Below, piece after piece: positions 35,044 through 47,569 of a stretch of DNA of 64,000 nucleotides. Position numbers and translations under genes: made by a program. Each line of letters opens with the position of its first letter. Within the stretch, counting starts at the first letter, position 1. The notes beneath the pieces were generated by a model. The model ran no database searches. It was not told where the DNA came from and saw nothing but the letters and a program-made list of their open reading frames with translations. This stretch comes from Linnemannia elongata (Eukaryota; Mortierellomycota; Mortierellomycetes; Mortierellales; Mortierellaceae): positions 1,572,501-1,636,500 of the forward strand of contig JAXBDG010000011.1 in assembly GCA_036320915.1 (NCBI GenBank), read 5' to 3'.

Positions 35044-38000
35044 ATGTCACAAGCAAGTCGATTCAAACCTGGAACGGTCCCTCCCTCTCGTTTCTCGGGA
35101 GCAGTGCACTATGGTCCTCCAAGGCCACGACCACATGCTCCAACGCCCCCGCCCCCGCCATATGCACGAGTCCAGCAACGACAGGTGACCTCCAGGGTTA
35201 GATCAGACCCAACGGTCCCCACCAAAGGTAATTTGATTACACGTCCTAACAATATACCATGAACCAACAGTGGTGAGGCGGGAGAGTTTCAGCCTATTAT
35301 TCTATTATTTACAGTTGGCTTTAACCCATTTTATGCAAATCTAGCATTGGAAAAGAACGTTTTCGACAACAATGCCTTCCTGTTCGCCCAGGGTTTGATG
35401 ACGCACCTGAATAATCTGACCGAGTATTTGCGACTGCACGAACACCGTCAGATCGAGACGCTGATTGAAACCATCGTATGCGCACTCTCAACGCACCCAG
35501 ACCCGCCAGAATTTATTATCAATGCCTTGATCACAATTGGAACAGTTGCAGGACTCAAGAACTTCGATCCAGAATTCGAACTGATGGTGTCGGCGCTGCT
35601 GGCAGAGTCTCTTCGACGTTTTCTGACATGGCAGCGGGACTTGGTTGAGGAACACGGGAACAACTCCTCAGGATCTTCACCCCTGGAGTATCAAGGCGAT
35701 GGTGACGACGACGACGACGAAGACGACAAGGATTGCGTTTCTGGGAGCGACGATACATCGGTGTCTGCAGCTGTCGAGGAGAATCAGTTGGATCTGATTG
35801 TGTTGGATGATGTTGAGGAAAGCACTGGACACACTCTCCTACGGGCAAGGTCTCCGCATTCGAATATCGATCCATTAGTCAGCACCCTGTCATCTGCTTT
35901 AGACGATTCGACGGTTATACCTGAGATCGATGGTACTAAAGTCTTGAAGCCTATGGTATTGGATCTGATCGACTTTTCGTCTTGGGATCGGTTGGAGACT
36001 CCTTCTGTGACCGATTCGATAGACAGCTCCGTTGACAGCAAAGGGTGGCAAATCTTGAAGGCAACGACAAAGTCTACCTCGACACCAGTACGCAGCCCTA
36101 TGGACGACGACGACAACGCGGCGGGATCGGTCGGAGGACTCTTGGATATCAATCTGACGCAGCTGAGTGGAATGAACTCTTTGCTCGAGGCGGAAGTTTA
36201 CGAGGAGAGGAAGCCTGCTCGGACCGACATTGCAGAACTCATCCACATCTTTGACAGCCACCTGGAAACGGATTATCAGGACACTTCTGACGGAGACGGA
36301 GAGGGAGACTGCAGTGCGCTGGACCGGGGTGAAGCGGATGATGAGAAAGAAGATTCGGGGGACAGTGAACAGGAAGAGGACGAAGCTGAGGAGGACGACG
36401 ACGACATTGATGGTCCGATCCAACCACACCATCGACAAAAGCTCAAGGAAGAGATCGTGAGTGGCAAGAGCTCCCTTCAAGTGTTTGTGGCGCTGGATGT
36501 CATGAACATGCACAGGACTCTTCGACAACAGGCGCCACCAAAGGAGGATAATCGCAGGTCGATGAACACTTATGGCGCTCTTCTTGCTCATCAATTACTC
36601 CAGAAGGGTCGTTACCGCGAGTGCGTTGCTGTCCTCTCCAAGAACATTGGTCCTTCCATCGGAGTTGAGCAGGCGTTGCTCTCGCGACTTCTGGAACTGG
36701 GCGAAGAGGATATCATCTCTGCGTACATCGAGAACGATCTTGAACGGTGTCGCAAGGTTCTGCTGCACATCAATCACCAACTTTCGTTCCAGTTTTATTA
36801 CTGGGGGCTCGCTACCACAGACATGAGTCAGTCAGATCCTCCAGAGTATGCAGATGTTCCCCCTATTCCGGGAGCAGGAAGAGCCAAAGTCCAGACTCGA
36901 CTGGTGGAGACGGCGATGGGGTTGATAATGTTCTTTGACCTGGAGGATGATCAGCCCTCGTTCAAATTTCTTGATATGTTTGTGCGGTTCTGCACGGTCT
37001 CTACGCTCTTGAGCCAGTCATCTCCGTCTGCCAGCAGTCTTCCTTCCAACGACCCGACACAAGGACCTAACAGGATTGCGGCGCAGCTGGGAGGTGATGT
37101 TTCTAGTAGTAAGGGTAAAGAGTATTTGCTGAAGACGGCTTGGAGGTATGTTCCGTTGGTATTAGAGATGGCCAGAGGATCTGTGACTCTACAGCGGATG
37201 ACGATCCAGCATTGCATCGAGAGGCGAGATTTGATCACGGCAAAGTTTTTGGCCAGCAAGCTTGACATCATGGAGTACTACTTGGAGATTGCTGAGTCTG
37301 ATGGAAGAGCTTCGTCGATCCCTGCGGCTGTGAAGGCTACCCGTCCGGGTTCACCTCTTTCGGAAGCCGCCCTAGCCGCAGCAACAGCGCCTGGTATGAC
37401 CTTTAAACCACTATATGCGCCATATTTGTCTTTATGGATGCGGACGAAATTCTCACCACCGATGGTCACTTTTTCGACACCACTGCAATGATAGGCCTAG
37501 TGTCGCTATATCGGTTACCGAGCGAAACGAAGGTCTTGTTTGTCCGACAGGCGCACCAACTCGAGAACATGTCGGCGGTTTTGGAGAGATCCCACGTTGT
37601 GGGGATGGATACGGAGTGGCTGCCCAACATCCCAGAGTTTCGGGATCTGCAAAGAAAGGAGCCTCGGACGGCGATCATTCAATTAGCCAGCGATGTTGAC
37701 GCAATGGTGTTTGTAGTTGATGTGATCGCATTCTTGGAGGGTGTAGATGGTGGCCAGAGGCTGGTACAGGTCCTGGGATCTATCTTCCGCAACCCCAAGA
37801 TCCTCAAACTTGGTAAGCTGAAATGACGTGCATCAAGCGACGACTATGTCTCCATTTTGTATGGCTACTATGTGCAAGTCAGTGCGCTAATGTCTATATT
37901 TGCTTTTGTGAAATTTATGCATATAGCGTTTGATTGGGATGGAGATCAGGATATGCTGGAGGGTACGTTCTCAGAAATCCAACAGCAACAAAATCGGTTG

Positions 38001-38483
38001 CAGAATTTTGTTGATCTTAAGTTTCTCTGGTTCAAAATTCGAGACAACAACAGCAATGGCGCCGACAAGTCCAATAGCAAAAACAACAACAGCACAACTG
38101 CAAGAGGTCACGGAAGGAATGCACCGACGTCGATGACAGGGATGCTGGAAGCATGGAGCTCGCTGGCTCCGAGTCTGCCGGGTATGTACTCGATTCCTGG
38201 AGGATTGTCGGGTTTGCTGGCAAGGCTTTGTGGACACAAACTGGACAAGTCAGAGCAGTGCAGTCAATGGGAGCAGCGACCGCTCACCATTTCACAGCTG
38301 AACTATGCAGGTAAGACTGAAACCGCGAGTATGCTGGCATGAGCCGTTTGCTAAAGAATTGAGCTTATTTACTCGAGCAATGCATTGACTTGTCTTGCGA
38401 CCTTTTTTTATTTAATGATAGCGTCGGATGCAAGGTGTTTGCTAGAGATTTATGCGACGTTGATGACTATTGAGCAAGTTTAG
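35044..38483 (+). CDS. EXD3: MUT-7/EXD3-like 3'-5' exonuclease
   Basis: Five exons: 35044-35227, 35345-37393, 37501-37812, 37927-38310, 38422-38483; in phase, 996 residues. The C-terminal ~300 residues form a DEDDy 3'-5' exonuclease: Exo I VVGMDTEW (Asp and Glu), Exo II within AFDWDGDQDML, Exo III LNYAASDARCLLEIY (Tyr-x3-Asp). The upstream ~650 residues are helical (FLFAQGLMTHLNNLTEYL, YGALLAHQLLQKGRYRECVAVL) with two strongly acidic inserts, similar to the alpha-helical N-half of C. elegans MUT-7 and human EXD3. In worms MUT-7 acts in RNA silencing; Nibbler, the fly relative, trims small RNAs. The Mut7-C RNase module of some family members is absent. The 107-nt intron at 37394-37500 places the exonuclease domain in frame. 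The start is the first ATG giving continuous sequence; further 5' exons cannot be excluded. It follows the methyltransferase on the same strand after 665 nt. Confidence 0.82.
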
Positions 38484-39647
38484 AAAATAGCTGTCCTTGT
38501 AATACTAGTCCTTTCGTTGAGTTCCTTCTTTGCTCTTGTTTTGTTGTACGCGTCTCATGCCGTGCTAATTCAAGTAAATCGCGAATGGAGACATACCTTT
38601 GACCTCAACACGTGCTAGCTTTCGTTTAGTTTCTTACCACCTTGAAGCTTTGTGCTTTGTCTGCATGTCAATCCTCAACTACCTCCTTCGACTCTCGCGG
38701 CTATAAATCTCAATCCCCGAGTTTTTCCAGCATGCGAATTAGCGAGTGGTGCAGGACCGACGAGTTTTGGATTGCACGAGAGGTTATCTTTAAGAGATCG
38801 ATTGGATGCTCACCATGTGAAAGATCAGGAGACGTTAGAGTGCGCCAATATATATCCGAACATGGCGCATTGAACTGAATGTGAGGGGTGGCGTCGATTT
38901 GTGGAAAGGATCGATTCGGACGGCTTGGACAAGATATTTCATATGTGTGGTGGGTCCATGAGTCGAGGGATCTTGGCGATATCATTGAATGTTCCTTTCG
39001 ATAATGCGAATCGTTCTCGTCGAGATTATTTAAATAGATTGATGAAAGCAAACAAAAAAAAACAAAAAAAATAAGAATTGTAAGAGCAAATGAAGCATAA
39101 GCCAATGTTATCGGCAACAAAAAAAAAACAATGCCAACTAGTCGTTTACCTTTGGAACTTTTAGTATGCGGACCAGATTCTTTTTCTCCGTCTCAGCGCT
39201 CGCCCTGATACTTCATGTTTTGGTGGCGTTTTTATCTCTCCTTGACGCGTCCGATACCTAAATTAGTAAAGCGTGAATACGTCGTGTGAAAGAGTAGGAA
39301 GGGGAACACAGCATGCGCCAAATGTTTCACTAATCACTTCCATCTCACAACAACAAAAAGGGCCCTTTAGCTCAATTCGGAAACCGTTTTTTTTCTTCTT
39401 ACTGCAACGTCCTTGGATAACGCTGAATGAGGATGTACTCAATCTTTCGCATCTTTCAATGGGTGTTTTTTGCCGTGAAGCTGAAGAACGCCCAAGAGGA
39501 TACTCGACGACATTGTGGTTCCTCACTGTGCAAACGGTATTCTGCACCAGTCCATGTGCCGAATAGGAATGTTGAATGCTTATTATAATATTTTATGTAC
39601 TAGGATATTTGGTGTGGCGTAAAAAAAAAAAAAAGGGTAAAACGCCA
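38484..39647. other. Convergent 3' region with an unassigned open frame
   Basis: 1.2 kb between the stops of the exonuclease and LRR genes. A frame at 38649-38876 without low complexity (contains LPPSTLAAINLNPRVFPA) is open but has no ATG of its own near its start. It could be an alternative last exon of the exonuclease gene or chance. The remainder is A-rich and shows nothing. Confidence 0.3.
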
Positions 39648-42600
39648 CTACTGATGGTGGTTGTTACTGTTGTTGGTGTTGGCTTCACTATCCTTGCGAA
39701 TGGCGGTCTCGCTATCCATCTCGGCCAGGACCTTGAGCCAGTTGCTGCCGGCCTCACTACGTATCGCCTCGATTTTGCGGCGGTAGGCCTCAGCGCTACC
39801 GTCGTCCGACAAGGAGTTGTACGATCCTGTGGGGGAAGCCGGCCTCAGGTAAGAATGGTCTGGAGGGGACGAGGAGGCATCGTGGCGGTGGTGACTGACG
39901 ACCGATGGGCTCTTCTTGAGAATGCCGCGGGAAGGATGTGAGATCCGGTTGTTGGCCATAGACTGTTCCAATTGAGCGAGGCGGTGGACGTGGTTGTTAC
40001 CTTTGCATTCAGAATGGTCAATCTCATCGTCCTCACTGCCGTTGTGATTGTCCTGTCCGTTGATGGCAGTCATGCCCTGGAGTCCGTTACTCTGATCTCC
40101 TGCAAAGCTGACCAACCCTTGGCTCTTCTTTTTCTTGACCACCTTCTTCTTGGTCTTCTTCTCTCCTCCTTCCTCGCCAGTAGCCTCGCCATCCACAGCC
40201 TTCTTCTTGACCGTCTTCTTCTTCTTCTTTTCCAGAACAACAGGTGCGCCTAAAACCTCATGATCATCGTGGAGATGACCATCCTCGTCACCAGATTGGT
40301 CATGATCACTGTCAAGGTTGACGACTCTCTGGACACGCTTGGATGACCGCACCAGCTTCTTCTTGACCAGCTTCGCGGGTGGGGATGAAGGGTTGGTGCC
40401 AGGTGGGGACATGGCTGTCAATCCGTCTTCCTTCCTGGACTTGCCGTTCGGAGAGCTGCTGTTGTTGGCGGCGATAGGTCGTTGCAATGACGTGGCGGCG
40501 GCGACTAGTGATGGCGGGGATGTCGCGCTATGGGCATCGGTAGCATTCAAGCTGCTGATAGTGTTGTTGCCAAAAACCGTCGAAGTCGGCCGAGTGATGC
40601 GAGGAGGCGAGCTGAGAAGTTCCTTGGCCAGGGTAGCGGAGGGGGCCGAGGCCGCGGGTATATTGGCCAGGTTGACATTGTTGATGCTCGCAATCGTGGT
40701 CGAGAACGATGTCGGGCTCATGTTCGTCAACGACCGCTTCTCAGTGAACGATGCAAAAGTTCCATCCAGCAACAGGTCGTGTCCGTTTGCCTTGAATACT
40801 GCCAAGATCTCTAGTCTATACTTTGGCTAAAAAAAAAGGAGGTCCAAAAAAAATAATGCAGAATTCATGCACACGTTAACAATCGCTACTTTTTTTGTTT
40901 CGTTTTTTTTTCAGTGTTTGTCATGCATAGCATGCACGCCGACACAACTGCACACACACACACACACACACACAAAAATAAAGAAATGTGCAGACTGCGC
41001 ATCTTTACCTGGATGGTGCAGAATGGATTCTTTTCGGACCAGACCTCGCGAATTCCTGGCAGGGCGGCAAGTCGACCGACCTCGGCGGCCTCGTCCAGAT
41101 GGTTTTCGCGAACATCAATCTTCTCCAGGTTCCACAAACGCTCCAGTCCACAGAGACTCTCCAATCGATTGCCTCTCAGGTCCAGCACTGCAATGTTGCC
41201 CAGAATCTGGTAGATAGCCTGCACACTCGAAATCATATTGTACGACAGGTTCAGATGATGCAGGTTATGCAAGTGAATTAAGCCAGGGGGTGCTGCGATC
41301 AGCAGGTTGTGCGAGAGATCCAAGCTTACAACCGCCTGGGTGTACGAGAACGTGTCCTGGTTCTGCAGTGCCGGCAGGGCATTGTCCGAGACAGAGAGAT
41401 GGCGCAGGCGAGGCCACATCTTGGTCGTGTTCAAAATCGATTGGTCGTCCAGTGCAAAATCGCTCTCCCCAAGGGCGCCTCCACCAGTGGTCGACAGGGC
41501 AGGCGATGATGGGTTGGAGCTCTCGGCTGATGAAGTTCCAGATGATCCGGATCCGGACCCAGAACCGGCCCTCCGTCCTTGTCCACCCCTGTTGGCATCC
41601 CGAAGAGCATCACGCTGCTCCTGTCGCAGCAAGACGGCTCTGGTCTTTTCCTTCTGCACCCGCTGGCGTCGACGTCTCTCGCTTTCAACAACAGCAGCGA
41701 CCATGACATCATGCACGTCCTCAATTCCAGCCTGAATGATAACAAGAGATTTCAACTGAGCCATTAGCGTCTCCCAGCCCTCAATCGATTTCGGTGGAAT
41801 CTTGTGCAACTCCAGATGTGTCAATGACGAAAATGTAGCAGCCATGGGGAGGAGGACTTGTGTTGTGGACGACGGTGACGAAGAGGGGAGTTCGTGCGAT
41901 TGACCAGCGTTGAAGAGCGTCAAGATAGCGTCTCCACTGTATCCTTCGATCCTGCCTTTGTCTCCTCCAGGTGCTCCTGCGGGTGCGGTCAATCCTGGTG
42001 GAATCTTAGCGACGAGTCGAAGTCCTGTTATCTTCTTCAGAAACTGGTGAATAAAGTGAATGTCGTCCGCGATGGTCATGCTGTTAGAGGTCGAGGAAGC
42101 CGCATTGGACCATTGTTTCCATCCAGTAATCAGTGTCAGGGTCGATAGTGCTGTAGACGAGAACGAACGAATAGACTGCGGTCGGGTCGCGGTTGGTGGT
42201 GGGAAAGACGAATAAGTCGTAGAGTTGGGCATGCCATTGTTGAGGACACGAGGCTTGGAATCTCCTACAGCGCGAGGCGTCGCACCATCCCACCCGTCAA
42301 TCTCAATGCCCTCTTGCTCGAACCGCTCGAGAAGGTAGAGGAGGTAATAGAGGTCCAATGGGAATATAGGTGCCTTGAGCTGGGCTTGGAGATAGAGTTG
42401 TTGTTCCCGCGGGTTGGCAGCCGAGGGTACAATTGATCCTGTCCCGTCCCAGGCACCTGTATAAGAGTCGCGATCTCGGGCGAGCGAGGCAGGAGGAGGA
42501 GGGTCGGATCCTGATGGGGTGATGGCGTCGACGACGGCGGATCCCATGGACCAGAGCGAGTTGACCATGCCCGAGTAAGCGGCGGCCATGGGGTCTGCGG

Positions 42601-42751
42601 GAGTGACGAGCGAGCGAGCGGCGCCATTGGACCTTGGTGAGCTGTTGTTACTTGTTGGAGCGGCCTCGGTTGGGACTAGACGGCGCTGGTTGTGACGAAG
42701 GTAGTGGGAGAGGGTGCGGACATACTTGTCGCCGTTGATGGGTTTGTCCAT
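39648..42751 (-). CDS. STK11IP (LIP1)-like leucine-rich-repeat protein
   Basis: Two exons, 42751-41009 and 40826-39648, in phase, 973 residues. An N-terminal region with LDLYYLLYLLERFEQEGIEI and LKKITGLRLVAKIPPG leads to LTHLELHKIPPKSIEGWETL. Leucine-rich repeats follow at about residues 440-580: LRHLSVSDNALPAL, VVSLDLSHNLLIAAPPGL, LHHLNLSYNMISSV, IAVLDLRGNRLESL, LEKIDVRENHL, ending VWSEKNPFC. Exon 2 begins PKYRLEILAVFKANGHDLLLDG, like the cap after the repeats in STK11IP, and then becomes disordered with Lys-rich runs (VLEKKKKKTVKKK) that could act as nuclear or RNA/membrane-binding signals. STK11IP binds the LKB1 kinase and, in animals, lysosomal v-ATPase; function in fungi is unknown. The start follows a possible acceptor at 42760, so a 5' exon is possible. 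Confidence 0.65.
40951..40974. repeat. (CA)n microsatellite in LRR-gene intron
   Basis: Twelve CA units inside the single intron (41008-40827) of the STK11IP-like gene. The intron also ends in a run of nine T before its acceptor. Confidence 0.9.
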
Positions 42752-44906
42752 CCGAGAAACCTGAGTGTGAGAGTTTTTGATTACTGGCCAAACAAACGAA
42801 GGTGTGGCAAGTTGGTTTGAATGAGAGGAGGTATGAAGTGGGTTGATGGATCAGCAAAGAAAGGAGAAGAAAAAGGCACGGAGTAGAGAAGAGTGAGCGA
42901 GAGAGGGGAGAGAGAGAGAGAGAAAGAAAGAAGGAGAGGATAAGTTCAAGAAAGCGCAAAGTGAGCAAGCAATGGGTGGATATGAAAGTGTAGAAAAGGA
43001 AGAAAGAAAGGAAAAGAGAATTGATAATGGACAAAGAAGGCGAAAGAGATGTGGAAATGACATCCAATTCGAATTGATAAGGATGAGCACGAAAGGAACA
43101 CTTTGTACTGTACAGAAAGACATGTAACATGTAACTTGGCGAACATGTGTATGTGCAAACAAACAGGATTCGACATGATATGGATTATTTCAACTTCAGT
43201 CTCACGCGTGTGAACATTCATACTAATACACTCAATTGAACAAAGACAAGGACTCATAAACACATACAAGGATCAAAACAACAAAAGGAAGAGAAGGTGG
43301 TTCTCCTCACTTCTTCGACGAAGGGAACACGCGTTGTTCTCCCTCAATGATGTTATTTATTATCCCTCACCACCACCAGGGCTGTTGCTCCTCACTCACG
43401 TTTCTATTTTTCTTTTCTCTCTCTTTGGTGAGAGGCACAGCAGCTGTCCTGTCTCTTTTCCAATTGATCATGTTTCTTCCATTGCGGCCGTTATCAATTT
43501 TCTTTCTTTTTCCTTACCCCAATTGATCCTCTTCGTCTTTTCCTTGACTTTCTTCCCGTCACCAGGAGTGTGGTCCCATCATCCCATGTCCCTTGGCAAA
43601 CCCTTCCCTCTCGTTCCCCTTTGTTCCCTTACCTTTGTAAAATTTCTATTTTCTACTCCCTTCCTCTCTTTCTGTCGGGGAATCCAGCGGTTGTTTGCTA
43701 ATTGACAGTGAGAAAGGGAAAGGAAAGAGTATGTACTCGGATCATTTCTCTCACGAACTTCCGCACCTATTTTGCTTACTTACTACATAATAGGTTCTAC
43801 CCTCATTACTCTTTCCCATTTTATTCAGCTTCATATCCCGCAAAAAGAAAAAACACATGGGTCTGGAATCCCCTACTTCCACCTTCCCGGGCAAAAAGAC
43901 CAATATGCCCATTCCTTCCTCACTACCCTTGCACAACCATGGATTATCGATCTACTCCTTCCTCCCCTTCCCTCCCATCTTCTCCAACCATACCTTTTTT
44001 TTTTTCCTTCCTTACATGTCCTCTTACCGCCATGTGGGTTCATTAGCTTGCGACAAAAATCGCACACTTTACTCAAGGAAAAACTAAGCGATCTCTTAGT
44101 GTCATCATACCCTCACCCCTTCACTCACCATTCCCACCCTCTCCTTCACTCTCTCTCTCTCTCTTTTCCTCCTCGCTCTTTTCTCCCTGTCATTCTCTCT
44201 CTCAGGGCAAGGACCCTCTCATCAATTCATGCGATTACTGAACACTTTCTCTCTGTCTCTCTCCTATGGGTGTGTGCACCTTTGGCCTATCTGGAATGTT
44301 CGTTTTCCAAAATTCATCGTACACAATAAAAAAAATAAGCCGGAGCTCACAACAAAATAGACAGCATGATGACACCGCCCCTTTCCCTTCCCTGCTCCTA
44401 TTCTTGTCTCCCTGTCCCCTCCTCTCTGCCTCTCATATGTTTTTTTTCCAAGGGTCCATGCTCACAAACACAAAGCACCCATAAATTCGCACTCACTCCA
44501 AAGTCCATAAAAAAAAATAAAAACTGTGCTGGGTCACCCTCACGCCCTTACCGGATAAGGCGGAGGGGCAGGCGTAAACTAATTACAGATTCAGCGCAAA
44601 GATAATGTAATGAACGAAGAGAAGGAAAGGGAAGGGAAAAATACAGGCTGAACAAAAATAAAAAGAGAGCTGGCTGTTGGGGGTTTTGGGACTTTTGGGA
44701 GAACACAAGCTTTTAGGAGAACATACACACACACAAAAGTAACAAAAAGCAAACCATGGAGCAATTGAAAAACGAATACCCGGTTTGACAACCATTCTTG
44801 TTCTTCACTCATGTCTTGGTGTTTAAAAGAAGTATTTTGTTTATACGACTATTTGCGGTACTGAATATTCTACATCGTCTCCAATACTATACAATCTACA
44901 TCAAAA
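42752..44906. other. Intergenic, no gene seen
   Basis: 2.2 kb between the LRR gene start and the gamma-glutamyltransferase stop. It is purine-rich near 42880-43030 and pyrimidine-rich near 43380-44460. Open frames are Ser/Leu/Phe/Pro-rich and shift with composition, so they are not credible genes. Confidence 0.6.
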
Positions 44907-47569
44907 CTAGTAACCGGCGGCAACGCCATGCTTCTTGGAATCACTGGCGGCGAACACAGTGCCATCGGCCTCACGCATAACAGCCTGGACTTCAGACTTG
45001 GCCAGCAGGATATCCGACACCGTGACATTATGGCCTCGTGTGCTCAAGAACTTGACGTCCGATGCAGAGTAGCCAGATTCGATATCGACCACATTCGGCA
45101 TCAACTGGTGGTGCACGCGAGGGGCCTCTACTGCCTCCATCAAGTTATAGTCGTGGTTGTAGACATTCAGAATCACCTACAAAATGAAACAAAGGAAATA
45201 TAATATACAGTAAGCAATCTGACCCTCGCAACACACCATGCATGAAAAAAATGAAAAAAGGGCCTGTAGAAAGAAACTCACCTGGAGGACAGAGGTAAGG
45301 ATCCTAGACCCTCCACTACCACCAAGAGACAACTCAAACTGTCCATCCCTCTCAACAATAGTAGGTACACACGACGACAAGGGGCGCTTTCCAGGCTCGG
45401 GATAATTAAAAGGTGAGGGCTGCAGTCCAAAGGCGTTGGGAGTACCGGGGATCGAGAAATCATCCATCTCGTCGTTGAGCACAATTCCGGTCTTGGGGTC
45501 CAGCAATTTGGATCCAAACACCAAATTGACAGTCGACGTCAATGCAACAGCCATGTTTTGCTGGTCAACAGTTGACATGTGGGTGGTGCCGTGGTTGTCG
45601 ATGGGACCCCAGTGTGGGTTGTAGTATTCGACTGGGAATGTGTGTGCATCCGAGATGTTGGCGCGGATCAGTCCTGCAGTGTCCTTTGATAAAAAGCTCT
45701 GGATCTTGCTCTCCAGGTCCGTAAAGTCTGGGTCTCCTAGCTCCGTTCTCTGTGCATATCCGACTATTGAATAAGGTGAATAAACGGTCAGCATGTTAAT
45801 TCACTGAACCATGAACCACAGAATAAACGCGCGATTATCAATCAACTCACATTTCATGGCTTCGACGAGGCGGTGGACTTCAACGTTGGCGTTTTGTTTG
45901 ACGCGACCCAGTTCATAGCGCTCCAGGATGTTGAGAAGACTGATCAAAATGGGTCCGCTGGTAGGTGCGGGGGTGGTGTAGACCTTGCGTCCCTGATAAT
46001 AGCCGACCATGGGCTCCTTGATCAACGGCTTGTACGCCTTCATGTCGTCCATGTCCAGGATGCCTCCATTCTGTTTAATGTAATCGACCATGTTCTGTGC
46101 AATAGGTCCAGTGTAGAAGGCGTCCGCGCCCTCCTTGCCGATAGTTTCCAGTGTATTCGCCAACGCCTCGCGCTTGATCCACTGGCCCTCCTTCAGGATA
46201 GTCCCGTTAGGTGCAAAGACGGCAGACCAATCAGGCTCAGTCTCCATCATGGTCTTGTAGACCCTCAACCGCTTGGCCAATTCTGGACCAACCGCCCACC
46301 CATCCCTCGCCATCTTGACTGAGGGCGCAAACAGTCTCTCCCAAGGCAACTTTCCGTACCGACTGTGCGCCAACTCCAATCCACGGATTTCGCCAGGGAC
46401 TGCGACTGAGAGACCACCTTTCTGGGCAAGGATCGGGTCCTTCTTGTACATGTTGGGGCTTGCTCCTGCGGGAGCAGTCTCTCTAAAGTCGATTACCTCC
46501 ACGGTTCCGTTGGGCAATCGAATGGTCATGAATCCTCCACCGCCAATACCGGCCGAAAACATGTTGACAGTTCCAACGCAGAGACATGATGCCACGGCTG
46601 CATCGACTGCGTTTCCGCCATCCTTCAAGACTATTATGTCAGGAAATGAATGCAAGAGTAGGTGTCAATTGGTCGTTCTATGTCGTTATTTTTTTTTCTC
46701 TCTCCTTTGAACTAAGGAGTACCTTTCTCTTTTCTTTTCCCGTCAAAGACGTGTGTACAGTACTAAAATAGAGTTGAACAACAATGGCACCATTTTGTAG
46801 ACTCTTGCACAACAACAAATCATCAAACCCACTCCCTTCGTTCCTTTCTTCCCAGCCCTGCCACTCCCACTTGCCCAATTTCTATCTCGTTATTTTCCCA
46901 CCCACCCAGTTCACCCACGGACGAATGACGGTTGGGACAATCACGCATTACCCCCAAAAATTCCGAGATGTTAGGCACCCTTGTTGTTTACCTTGAACAC
47001 CAATCTCAGAGCAGTGGATCTCCTCTGTCGCAACAGCACCGTGCCTGGCCTTGATCAACGTCGGGGTGTTCTTCTCAATATCTAATATATCCAAGGGTAG
47101 AGATAGCAAAGGGTGATGAGTAAAGGCGTTATAATAGTCATCATTGAGAGAGAGTTTTACTCACGTGGCTATTCACTCCAACCCTCAAATAAAAGAGTGT
47201 TCAATGTGTTTGCCAGTGTGATCAGAAAATGAAAAGCACAAGGGGGAGGGGGGTGATATCGAAGAAGGACTTACTAGGATCCGTCCCAATCTTCTTGAAG
47301 AGCGCAAAGCCCAAGATGATAAGGAGTCCTCCTGAGATCGCCGTCAGACTGACAATGATCTTTTTCCTGCCACTGCCTGAAAGAAACGACCTCTTTGATG
47401 TAGAGGCTGGGCGCTTGTTGTTGCTGCTGCTGTTGGAGGGTTGGCCGTTGGGCTGGGAGAGACGGCGTGGTTGACCAGAGAGGAGGCCAGTGTTCTCGTC
47501 AAGGGAGGGGCGGCCTTGACCTTGTTCTGCGGTTGAGAGCTGGTCGGATCGACCAGTGTTGCTCGCCAT
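44907..47569 (-). CDS. GGT: Gamma-glutamyltransferase precursor (type II membrane protein)
   Basis: Five exons: 47569-47275, 47081-46992, 46630-45851, 45763-45282, 45176-44907; in phase, 638 residues, the normal precursor length. The enzyme removes or transfers the gamma-glutamyl group of glutathione, working in vacuole or extracellular space. Residues 1-68 are a polar cytosolic tail and 71-91 a membrane anchor (IIVSLTAISGGLLIILGFAL). The large-subunit part has DGGNAVDAAVAS, GIGGGGFMTI and DFRETAPAGA (binding the gamma-glutamyl carboxylate). Autocleavage should occur before Thr448 in NHGTTHMSTVD, which becomes the N-terminal nucleophile of the small subunit. Downstream are LNDEMDDFS and GGSGGSRILTSVLQ, conserved in the family. 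The protein ends in the expected GVAAGY-type C-terminus. It lies beside a peptide transporter that could import the released Cys-Gly. Confidence 0.93.
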
